Origin: Ancistrus triradiatus
Lineage: Eukaryota; Chordata; Actinopteri; Siluriformes; Loricariidae
Direction: 5' to 3'
Length of the DNA stretch: 64,000 nucleotides
NCBI GenBank assembly: GCA_025084515.1
Contig: JAJAGP010000274.1
Location: 124,001 to 188,000 of the forward strand
A model generated the notes under the pieces. That model worked only from the letters and a program-made list of their open reading frames with translations. It made no database searches and was not told where the DNA came from. Below, piece by piece: positions 57,601-64,000 of the stretch. Made by a program: the position numbers and the translations under genes. How positions within the stretch are numbered: the first letter of the stretch is position 1; the number at the start of each line of letters is the position of its first letter.

Positions 57601-58432
57601 TATAATGGATGTCCTGTTGACCAATTTTAGTGAACACTATCTCTGTTGACAGCTTTTGTTTGGAGTGCCTGGCCAGGCCAAGACTTGGAATACATGTGTC
57701 TGCGGTTATGTGCTAGCATTTTGACCGCTGGACCACTGGAGCACAACCTATTCACTTTAAGCACTTATTATATTCCTGGATGGGAAATCAGTGTTCCAGG
57801 AGCAGACAGTAAAATAAAGAATGAAAAAGATTGAAATGACTTGTAAGGACAATAATACCCTTCTGTTGGTGTGCGTGGTTAATTTTTGATTTGTGAAGCT
57901 TATGTATGGGGCATGCTCGCTCCTCTTGGTTCTGCAGCGTTTCTCGACTCCACACCAAAATTAAGCTGCTTGTACACATTGTGCTCAAATCATCAGCTAA
58001 CTATCAAGACCTTTATAACAAAAGCCAGATGTGTTGGAAGAAAGAAATTGTGCCGTAGGTTTTGACACTGATTTCCCATCTGACTCTCCTCCAGCTTTCT
58101 GCAGCCATCAGTACCTCTGGAGAGCTGAAGATTATTTCAGAGCAGGACACTGATGCTGAAGTACCCACTGCCAAGTATGTCTGCCATATACCAGGTTTAT
58201 AGACACTGGTCATGTTGTGGGGGTCTCACTTGTTTTTTTTCTTTCTTTTTGAAGAAGTAAAAAGAAGAAAAAGAAGGTGAAGAAAAATGAGATGTCTTAT
58301 GATCTGCCCCCGACTCCATCATCAGATCCTAAAGCTCCGGTACCAACCGTTAGAAAAAAGAGACCTCTTCCAAGTTTAGGGCACACCAACAGTGCTTTCC
58401 AAGCTGATGCTATAAATCAGAAACAAAATTGA
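39968..58432 (+). CDS. ahi1: Jouberin / AHI1, ciliary transition-zone scaffold (complete, 26 coding exons)
   Basis: Scaffold protein of the ciliary transition zone; human AHI1 loss causes Joubert syndrome. Exons: 39968-39977, 40065-40189, 41023-41567, 42529-42653, 42768-42957, 44834-45026, 45499-45594, 45845-46030, 46297-46449, 46561-46693, 47658-47781, 47864-48093, 48183-48289, 48407-48525, 49079-49209, 51695-51835, 52010-52200, 53646-53691, 54747-54784, 54866-54980, 55833-55888, 56024-56086, 56189-56351, 56451-56539, 58095-58174, 58255-58432. They sum to 3627 bases, 1208 aa, close to the human length, with phase kept at every junction. Order: charged lysine-rich N-terminus (1-290), C2-like middle (about 290-541), WD40 repeats (about 548-870), linker, SH3 (1040-1093), basic tail. 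The start MPAGQ was chosen because it joins the exon 2 frame and matches the family's N-terminus. The upstream AUG at 39942 is out of frame across the splice. Confidence 0.95.
40274..40888. mobile_element. Non-autonomous Tc1/mariner element (family Tc1-F) in ahi1 intron 2
   Basis: Ends CAACCCCAATTCCAATTAAG and CTTCATTGGAATTGGGGTTG with TA on both sides. About 615 bases. The inner sequence matches the ends of the long copy at 62389-63938, but a 5' subterminal segment (CCGGTTCACCTGTGGAATG) is inverted. It carries a 147-base hAT-like insert. No coding sequence. Confidence 0.9.
40635..40781. mobile_element. hAT-like mini-element inside the Tc1-F element
   Basis: Ends TAGTGCTTCTC and GAGAAACACTG are inverted. 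Flanked by TTGTAGTT (40627-40634) and TTGTAGTG (40782-40789), an 8-base target duplication with one mismatch, the hAT hallmark. The body includes GAGCGGTGGGGCGCCAGGAC. Confidence 0.82.
41682..42386. mobile_element. Foldback repeat family FB-1, copy 2
   Basis: In ahi1 intron 3. CACTCACCTGTCAGTTTATT start, GTGGTGGACCATTCTCAG and GAGAATGATCTATCCCCC inner inverted blocks, GGTGTACCTAACAAAGTGG end. Confidence 0.85.
42768..46449 (+). CDS. ahi1: ahi1 exons 5-9: C2-like central region
   Basis: Residues about 269-541. Strongly family-specific segments are visible: LVLGVYIHRTDRLK, SHPMVKIHVVDE, VPEWEEQIIFNE, QGFRKIAWAFLK, NINSKLRLQLY and WWSKYPRN. The segment between exons 5 and 6 holds a Tc1 element with a SINE inside it, without disturbing the frame. 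Confidence 0.94.
43288..44521 (-). mobile_element. Tc1-like transposon (family Tc1-A), both ends present, SINE inside
   Basis: Left end CAGTGGTGCTTGAAAGTTTG, right end CAAACTTTCAAGCACCACT, TA flanks. Minus-strand transposase remnants include QQDNDPKPTSRSTKEWLKK and LEWPSQSPDLNPIEG (43726-43538). Deletions and a SINE (43971-44139) make it inactive. It lies in the ahi1 intron between exons 5 and 6. Confidence 0.93.
43971..44139 (-). repeat. tRNA-derived SINE, family A, nested in Tc1-A
   Basis: ACAGCATTTAGCAGACGCCC, ACATTTGAACCCTGGACC and CCGCTAGGCTACCACAGTC. Tc1 sequence continues on both sides (TTAAATCAAAAA ... AAAAAGTCTATTTTGG). Confidence 0.92.
46561..51835 (+). CDS. ahi1: ahi1 exons 10-16: WD40 repeats
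   Basis: Residues about 542-869. WD-type repeat ends are visible: RVWNVERL, LRVWNLDI, IIVWSTKI and AYVWNAET. GH-type repeat starts include NGHLSIVYDL and EGHKTFINAL. The last exon (51695-51835) lies beyond a 2.5 kb intron that holds a Tc1-like relic and two other repeat fragments. Confidence 0.94.
46838..47432. mobile_element. Foldback repeat family FB-1, copy 3
   Basis: In ahi1 intron 10. ACCAGCACAGATCAGGTAC start, GTGGTGGATCATTATCAGCA and GAGAATGATCCACCACCC inner inverted blocks. The outer ends are partly lost on the left. Confidence 0.82.
47614..47637. repeat. TG microsatellite before ahi1 exon 11
   Basis: A pure TG run of about 12 units, followed by a T run, 20-40 bases before the acceptor of exon 11 (47658). 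TG/T tracts next to acceptors can affect splicing, as in CFTR exon 9. Confidence 0.9.
49317..50320 (+). mobile_element. Tc1-like transposon relic (family Tc1-G)
   Basis: Left end ACACTGCCTGGCCCAAAAAA, right end TTTTGGCACAGGCAGT. The plus-strand coding part is heavily broken, but GGATGACGGTGCCAAGATTG and GAATTGGCCACCAATAAGGC keep the catalytic-domain layout. In the intron between ahi1 exons 15 and 16. Confidence 0.8.
50672..50912. mobile_element. Solo left end of Tc1-A
   Basis: CAGTGGTGCTTGGAAGTTTG and about 240 bases of the family's left end up to TATCTGGTGTGA; the rest is missing. Confidence 0.88.
51270..51611. mobile_element. hAT-like mini-element (GGGCGATAT type)
   Basis: GGGCAATATGACGATATTTT at the left and ATCTTTACCATATCGCCCAC at the right are inverted; the middle has TATCGTG/CACGATA-type repeats. 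It ends 84 bases before ahi1 exon 16. Confidence 0.7.
52010..56086 (+). CDS. ahi1: ahi1 exons 17-22: linker between WD40 and SH3
   Basis: Residues about 870-1039, low conservation. Short exons of 46 (53646-53691) and 38 bases (54747-54784) were accepted because phases join exactly (+1, then 0). The 38-base exon uses an atypical GC donor (GAG|GCAAGT). The next exon reads DPYKSLPPPSLLSPHSK, a proline-rich stretch. Exons 18 and 19 are the least certain of the model. Confidence 0.75.
52293..52560 (+). repeat. tRNA-derived SINE, family B, head missing
   Basis: GTGGAGTTTGCATATTCTCC, CTGGTTTCCTCCCACATTCC, TGTGGTGGATGGGTGC and a terminal AAATGAAAATTAATTAATC. The forward body lacks the tRNA-like head. 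Confidence 0.85.
52787..53590 (-). mobile_element. Tc1-like transposase remnant (family Tc1-H)
   Basis: Minus strand 53125-52787 reads VLRWPPQSSDLNPIEHVWN, the C-terminal catalytic region. Sequence to 53590 (AATCCCAGTAGATCAGCAG) is the family's end region. Frameshifts present. Confidence 0.8.
53692..54746. other. ahi1 intron 18, nothing firm
   Basis: AT-rich, with an AT microsatellite at about 53803-53820. Sequence at 54300-54695 contains paired GTCCGAGACC / GGTCTCAGACT words and may be a decayed Tc1-type element; no coding trace. Confidence 0.4.
55079..55722 (-). mobile_element. Tc1-like transposon, shortened (family Tc1-H relative)
   Basis: Ends CACGCTCACCGAACACTTC and GAAGTTCGCAGTGAGTG-type sequence (AATAAAGTTCGCAGTGAGTG) are inverted, TA-flanked. 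Minus-strand remnant 55402-55124 includes NGYIQHDRAPWHEAKVI and LLDLNPIEHL. In the intron between ahi1 exons 20 and 21. Confidence 0.83.
56189..56351 (+). CDS. ahi1: ahi1 exon 23: SH3 domain
   Basis: A single exon codes for almost the whole SH3 domain: the ALYDY-type motif TLYDYSANRSDELT, the RRGDVI segment, the NWWFGR tryptophan pair and GYFPAAYV. Residues 1040-1093. Acceptor CTGTAG, donor GTGAGT. Confidence 0.96.
56451..58432 (+). CDS. ahi1: ahi1 exons 24-26: C-terminal tail
   Basis: Exon 24 (56451-56539) reads KGFDEELSRAIEAQ. Exon 25 (58095-58174) reads LSAAISTSGELK. Exon 26 (58255-58432) is lysine-rich and ends NQKQN with TGA at 58430-58432. Exon 26 has a tandem GAAGAAG acceptor, so it may start at 58255 or 58258; both keep the frame. 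No AATAAA or ATTAAA is visible in 58433-58800, so the 3' end is unplaced. Confidence 0.88.
56777..57533. mobile_element. hAT-like element rich in ACTTGACTTG
   Basis: AGAGGTGTGGGCTCTGCA at the left and CTCGTTCCCACCTCCGG at the right are the ends of a common fish element. The inside repeats CTTGACTTG/TTGGACTTG-type words. In the intron between ahi1 exons 24 and 25. Confidence 0.65.
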
Positions 58433-58802
58433 GCTGATGCTCAGGAAAAGAGAGACATGCATACTCAAGTCACCAGCATATTTTTTTATATACAATTAGG
58501 AGTCAAGTCTCACATTGGAATGTGTTTTATAATGTATATTTTAATAACCTGCCTTACAAATGGATTTGTTTCTTTGAAGTCTTACACTTTCTTTCAGTGT
58601 TGTATTTATTAGGATAAGTGCTTGACATAACTGTATTGTACAGCTTTAAATAGATTTAGAAGTGTGGTGAAGAAACATGTTTTATGTTAATCAGATAAAG
58701 TCCAGTACTTATTCACATAAATGAACATTCCTTAGCACAGCACTTTGTACAACATACCTGCACTGCAGGTAAAAAACAGTGATTAGAACTCAGCTCCACT
58801 TG

Positions 58803-59100
58803 TACAGAACTGTGCAAAAGTCTTAAGCCACCATTAGATTTGTTGTTTCAGCAGTGGTTATAATGACCATATGTAATTTTCCCAGTCTCATTAACAGGAA
58901 ATACAGGCTATACCAATTATTAAGTACACACACACAAAACAGATGGTGAGTATTTAGTGTTTGGTTTCTTGGCTGCTACCCTTCCAAAAAGATCATTCCT
59001 GATCAAGTTACTTTGGACTGTAGAAGGGTAAACTTGGCATCCCTATGAAGCTGTTAATGCTCAAGTGTAAGAGGTAATAAATTAAGCATTGATGCCACTT
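58803..59100. mobile_element. Tc1-I end fragment
   Basis: GAACTGTGCAAAAGTCTTAA and GGTTTCTTGGCTGCTACCC match the family copy at 39298-39832. Confidence 0.8.
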
Positions 59101-59279
59101 GGAAAATACCTAGTTTAAGGGTGCTTTTTAGGCTTGTTCAGCCGTTTTATCCGGTTTGAAAATGGTTTAATTTCCATTTCTGTCACGAGTGCTCAGATGA
59201 TCTGTTTAACGAAGCATTTGATCAACTTGGTGTGGTTGCCAGATGTGTTGAGTAAGAGAATTGGAAATGTAATTGCATC

Positions 59280-59511
59280 AATGGCTATTTAATGACAGAT
59301 ACAAGGTTACTTCGACATACAAGGTTATATTGAAACTAGTCATATATACTAAGATCAGGCCAATTTGGAGTAATCAATTAATCTAATGCATGTCTCTGTA
59401 CTGTGGGAGCACCTGGAGTAAACCCACAGGGACGACATACGAACTCCACACCGAGCCTGAGGTCAGAATCGAACCGGGGATCTCTGGAACTGTGAACCAA
59501 CCGTGCTATAT
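59280..59511 (-). repeat. tRNA-derived SINE, family B
   Basis: Inverted copy: CAATTAATCTAATGCATGTC, GAACTCCACACCGAGCC, AATCGAACCGGGGATCTC and ACCGTGCTA. Confidence 0.85.
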
Positions 59512-60632
59512 TTAAAAAAAACAAGGTATTTAGATGGGATAGTTGCCTAACACATTCTCTGTTTCATTACAAATTATACCAACACTTTTTTAATATTATA
59601 TAATTATATAACACTCCTGGTAGATCTGTATTTTTATGTAATCAACAAAAACACTCGACAGTGTTGGATACACGATTTACAAGAAAATGGTGACTTGGCT
59701 TTAGGGAGATTTTCCTTATTCCAAATCTGTGCAACAGCAAATAATCAGGCCTGGGTATATTTATTAATCATTGTGGCACCTGTATTTAGTGCTTTATTCC
59801 TTTTGATGTATTCTGTTATACAAGAAGTTACAAGCTTTTTTGTCAACAATTTGATCATGCAAAATAGAAACAAATGGTAAACAAGTTTCAGAAAATTATT
59901 AGTGTCATCTGATCATTTACAGTGCTGATTACATGATCTTCTGTGATTCAGACATTGAAAATATCTACGCTTAAATGCATGAGAACATGCAGTAATAAAC
60001 TCTGGGATTTATTTCTTCTTGTACTGTTTTTTTTCCCCTTTTCCTCAATGCCATTACATAGATTGATGGTCAACTCCTGTAACATTTTATACAAATTATA
60101 CACTACTTCTAATCATACCCTGTCTGTTTTCTAAGTGTCTGTCAATCACATTCCCTACAGTTTCTGTGGTGTTCCACACGTCTTTGTGTGACCTGGAATC
60201 GTCTGGGTGGATCTACAGCTCCAGACATGAGGTAGCAGGTGACATTAGCTGTATAGTTATGAGGCAATGGAAACATTCTCATAAAAATAACATTCAAATT
60301 CAAAACTCAGCTTCATACCATTCACATTTGATATTCAAATTCCTAGAGTACGATGATGTTTGTGGAAACTTGTGAGCTAGTTTATGAACACAAACATCCA
60401 ATCCACTAGCTTACCAGCCTGTTATATGCTAGTATAAAAGTTAAAGCCAGATAAACAAAAAATTACTATGGTGTTGGTAAATGTTTCCCTGTGATTAAAT
60501 TTCCCTAAATACAAGAAGATTGTTTCGCTGTTAATAAGGAGATGGTGTACTAACAGTGCTACACACAAAGCTGCACCCTAAATTGCAATATGTAGTATTT
60601 TCTTGAGAGACAGCCAAAGTTGCAAGTCCTGG

Positions 60633-60664
<32 letters not shown>

Positions 60665-60680
60665 CATCATCCTCCTTCTC
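59512..60680. other. Sequence without recognised features, ending in an ATT microsatellite
   Basis: I see no gene or repeat family except the ATT run at 60633-60664 directly before the next Tc1-A relic. Confidence 0.5.
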
Positions 60681-60682
60681 CT

Positions 60683-61330
60683 CCACAGGATTTCTATTGG
60701 ATTAAGGTCAGGACTTTGACTTGGCTATTCCAACACAACTTTATTCTTCTAATCTTTCTTTGATAAAACTTAGGGTTGCTGTCTTGCTTCAGTTCACAGA
60801 CTAAATTTTCTTCCAATAGAATTTACTGTTAAAATTAACAATTCAGTGTTCCATCATTAATGGCAAGCTGTCCTGCCCTAGATGCATAAACAGGCCCAAA
60901 CTATGATACTACCATCACTATTTTCACAGATGGGATAAGGTTCTTCCTTATCCAGAGCGACTTACAATTGGTACAATCTTACAGTCCAAGCAATTGTAGG
61001 TTAAGGGTCTTGCTCAAGGACCCAACAGTGGAAACTTGGTAGAGGTGGGATTTGAACCCTGGACATCCGGTCCAGATTCCAGTACCTTAACCACTAGGCT
61101 ACCACAGCTACCACACAGTTCTTATGTTGGAATGCAGTTTTTTTTCTCCAGACATAATGCAACCAGTAGATGGGCAAGAAGGTTTTTTTTTTTTTTTTTA
61201 AGGCTTTCTCTGTGACCCTGCTATGCACACCATTGTTGTTCAATGTTTTCCTGATCACAGACTCATTAACATTAAATAACATAAGAGAGGCCTTTCAATG
61301 CTAAGAAATTGCCCTGGGTTTCTTTGTGTA
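60683..61330 (-). mobile_element. Tc1-A relic with nested SINE
   Basis: TTGGATTAAGGTCAGGACTT, CAGATGGGATAAGGTTCTT and ACCCTGCTATGCACACCATT are landmarks of the Tc1-A coding region (transposase on the minus strand). No terminal repeats remain. Confidence 0.85.
60946..61107 (-). repeat. tRNA-derived SINE, family A, nested in Tc1-A
   Basis: CCTTATCCAGAGCGACTTAC through CACTAGGCTACCACAG. Tc1 sequence flanks it with a GTTCTT word on both sides, a likely target duplication. The tail block ACAGCATTTAGCAGACG is missing. Confidence 0.88.
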
Positions 61331-62388
61331 ACAGTGTATTTGTACACTGTTTGACTGTGGATAAATGATATTCTAATAATACTAACATCTATGTTTCCTA
61401 AGTATTTTCATATGTTGGCTATAGTGTTTTTTAAAATAAACTTCATATGAAGTTAGGTTTTACAAAAATGATTCACACCTTGTTGTTCCCAGCTGTATTG
61501 GTTGTTGGAAATAAATCACTTTCTTTATCCTGACAACTTTTTTCACATTTCTGAACGTAACGTACAATAATATAGCATGTTTCATGCATTCAGCTTTGTC
61601 AGGACTTAGAATTTCAGATTAAGCTGGTAAATCTGTTATTAAAGAAGCCAGAAGAGGGGATTCTTCTTCTGGAGATGATATGCACTGGGTCCCATTGATT
61701 TTCTGTAACCTTAAAATATAAAAAGTATCAGAGTCAACTTATTACAGCGTATCAGGGATAGCTTGAGTGTACTTATATAATGTTATCATATTTAAGATTT
61801 TAAATTCTGAGGCCGAGACTCTTTGCTTAAAAAACCCTACAATGTTATGTTCCAATAATTGATTACGTAAAGAAAACTAATTAATAAAATGTTACCTTCT
61901 CCTCTGTATTTCATCCTTACTGAAATATATCGCTAGTAGGATTGCCTAGATACAGTCAGGAGGGAAAAAGTAAATGTTTATTATTGTGACTAATGCACTA
62001 TTTCCACTGATAGGTTACGTGATGTTTGTGCTTACAGAAATAAAGCTTAGCACTCCTTGCACTCCTGCACCCCATTCAAAATTCAGTTTCTGTGTAATAA
62101 CACCACCAATTGTGGGCCCAAAGAACATCCTAACACAAAATGAAAAGCATAACAGCTTTCATAAATATATATGTATACTTTGGGAGAAAAAGATAAAAGA
62201 AAGCTAAACACTAACATATTACATACCCAGCAGACCAAACAGCTGAGAACAGTCCAGATACCAAACCCAACGTGCTTAAACCATCCTCAAAGCCATTGTC
62301 ACTACAATACAAACAAATAAAAAAATAATAGTAAAGGATTCAAATTACACAATCAATTAAAATATAAGTATGTGTCACTTAACATCTA
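61331..62388. other. Sequence without recognised features
   Basis: AT-rich; no coding or repeat signature recognised. Confidence 0.45.
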
Positions 62389-63938
62389 CAACCTCAATTT
62401 TATTGAAGTTGGGACGTTGTGTAAAACATAAATAAAAACAGAATATGATGATTTGCAAATCCTTTTCAACCCATATTCAATTGAATACACTACAAAGTCA
62501 AGATATTTAATGTTCAAATGGATAAACTTTTTGTTTTTTGTAAATATTCACTCATTTTGAATTTGAGGCCTGCAACGTTTTCCAAAACAGTTAGGACAGG
62601 GACAACAAAAGACTGGGAAAGTTGAGGAATGCCCAAAAAACACCTGTTTGGAATATTCCACAGGTGAACCGGTTAATTGGAAACAGGTGAGTGTCATGAA
62701 TGGGAATAAAGGGAGCGTCCCCAAAAGGATCAGTCGTTTAAAGGATTGTGTGAGCAAATAGTCCAACAGTTTAAGAACAAAGTTTCTCAAGGAATTTAGG
62801 GACTTCATCATCTACAGTCCATAAGTAAGCGGCAAGGCCAAAAACCAACATTGAATGCCGACGTCATTCTGTAAGGGATATCACCACATGGGCTCAGGAA
62901 CACTTCAGCAAACCATTGTCAGTGAACACAGTTCGTCGCTCCATCTGCAAGTGCAAGTTAAAACTCTACCATGCAAAGCGAAAGCCATATATCAGCAACA
63001 CCCAGAAACTCCACCGGCTTCTCTGGGCCTGAGCTCATCTGAGATGGACTGATGCAAAGTGGAACAGTGTCCTGTGGTCTGACGAGTCCACATTTCAAAT
63101 TGTCTTTGGAAATCATGGACGTCGTGTCCACCGGGCAAAAGAGGAAAAGGACTGTCCGGATTGTTATCAGTGCTAAGTTCAAAGCCAGCATCTCTGATGG
63201 TATGGGGGTGTGTTAGTGCCCATAGCATGGGTAACTTGCACATCTGTGAAGGCACCATTAATGCTGAGAGGTACATGCAGGTTTTGGAGCAGCATATGCT
63301 GCCATCCAAGCAACGTCTTTTTCAGGGACGTCCCTGCTTATTTCAGCAAGACAATGCCAAGCCACATTCTGCACAGGTTACATAGTAAAAGAGTGTGGGT
63401 CCTAGACTGGCCTGCCTGCAGTCCAGACCTGTCTACCACTGAAAATGTGCGGTGCATTATGAAGCGCAAAATATGACAACGGAGACCCCGGACTGTTGAG
63501 CAACTGAAGTTGTACATCAAGCAACAATGAGAAAGAATTCCACCTACAAAGCTTCAGCAGTTAGTGTCCTCAGTTCCCAAACACTTATTGAGTGTTGCTC
63601 AAAGGAAAGATGATGTAACCCAGTGGTAATCATGCTCCTGTCCCAACTGTTTTGGAACATGATGCAGGCATCACATTCAAAATGAGTGAATATTTGCAAA
63701 AATCAATAGTTTATCTGTTTGAACATTAAATAATTGTCTTTGTAGTTTAGTGCTACTCCTGTTTAAACACACCCACTTTAACTCAATAACAGGCTTGTTA
63801 ATGAGCTGAGTAGTTGGATCAGGTGTGTTGGGAGCAGGAAAACACACAAAGATGCAGAGCGGTGGGGCACCAGGACCAGGATTGAGAAACACTGTTGTAG
63901 TGTATTCAGTTGAATATGGGTTGAAAAGGATTTGCAAA
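62389..63938 (+). mobile_element. Long Tc1/mariner element (family Tc1-F) with dead transposase
   Basis: Left end GAAGTTGGGACGTTGTGTAA. The coding region on the plus strand is broken (for example 63161-63385, WGCVSAHSMGNLHICEGTIN and LFQQDNAKPHSAQ; 63380-63476, VLDWPACSPDLSTTENV). It carries the same 147-base hAT-like insert as the 40 kb copy (63748-63894). The right end is cut by a SINE at 63939. Confidence 0.88.
63748..63894. mobile_element. hAT-like mini-element inside the long Tc1-F copy
   Basis: Same length (147 bases), same ends and same TTGTAGTT / TTGTAGTG flanks as 40635-40781. Confidence 0.85.
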
Positions 63939-63939
63939 T

Positions 63940-64000
63940 TTTACATTTACATTTACAGCATTTAGCAGACGCCCTATCCAGAGCGACATACACTTGGTAC
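63940..64000 (-). repeat. tRNA-derived SINE, family A (cut by window end)
   Basis: TTTACATTTACAGCATTTAG and CCAGAGCGACATACACTTGG mark the 3' tail of an inverted copy. The rest lies outside the window. Confidence 0.9.

Noticed and set aside
62855..63476. Active mariner transposase gene
   Set aside because: Frames break several times (for example after QVT at 63385) and the right terminal repeat is cut by a SINE.

Overview
This is a stretch of vertebrate nuclear DNA, almost certainly from a ray-finned (teleost) fish. Small coding exons with GT-AG borders lie among long AT-rich introns. The non-genic DNA is packed with fish-type Tc1/mariner elements, hAT-like and pogo-like mini-elements, two tRNA-derived SINE families and LINE scraps. 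The repeat mix suggests an ostariophysan (catfish/characin-like) fish, but I cannot fix the species by eye.

Three protein-coding genes could be built exon by exon, with reading phase conserved at every junction. (1) Minus strand, 5939-27911: the first five coding exons of the kinase MRCK-alpha (cdc42bpa). They run from the start codon to the HRD motif of the kinase domain; the rest lies left of the window. (2) Plus strand, 32577-34190: a complete four-exon lefty gene (357 aa), the secreted TGF-beta-family inhibitor of Nodal. It has a TATA box, a poly(A) signal, an upstream cluster of FoxH1 and SMAD-type motifs, and a miR-430-type seed match in its 3' UTR. (3) Plus strand, 39968-58432: a complete 26-coding-exon ahi1 (jouberin, 1208 aa), a ciliary transition-zone scaffold with a charged N-terminus, a C2-like middle, WD40 repeats and an SH3 domain.

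Layout: 1-5.9 kb is intron and repeats (a Tc1 with a nested LINE tail). 5.9-27.9 kb is cdc42bpa, with a 15 kb first intron full of transposons. 28-32.5 kb is a transposon-poor head-to-head intergenic region holding the cdc42bpa upstream region and lefty control sequence. 32.5-34.3 kb is lefty. 34.3-37.4 kb is intergenic with few repeats. 37.4-58.5 kb is ahi1, with many repeats in its introns. 58.5-64 kb is repeat-rich downstream DNA ending in a degenerate full-length Tc1/mariner element that is cut by a SINE at the window edge.

The genes do not form a pathway: lefty is an embryonic signalling inhibitor, MRCK-alpha a cytoskeletal kinase and jouberin a ciliary protein. The points most worth following are the FoxH1/SMAD cluster about 0.5 kb upstream of lefty, the miR-430 site, a Tc1-hAT chimera that was amplified as a unit, a paired set of pogo-like mini-elements carrying only a DNA-binding-domain fragment, and unusual splice sites (a GC-AG intron and a NAGNAG acceptor) in ahi1.
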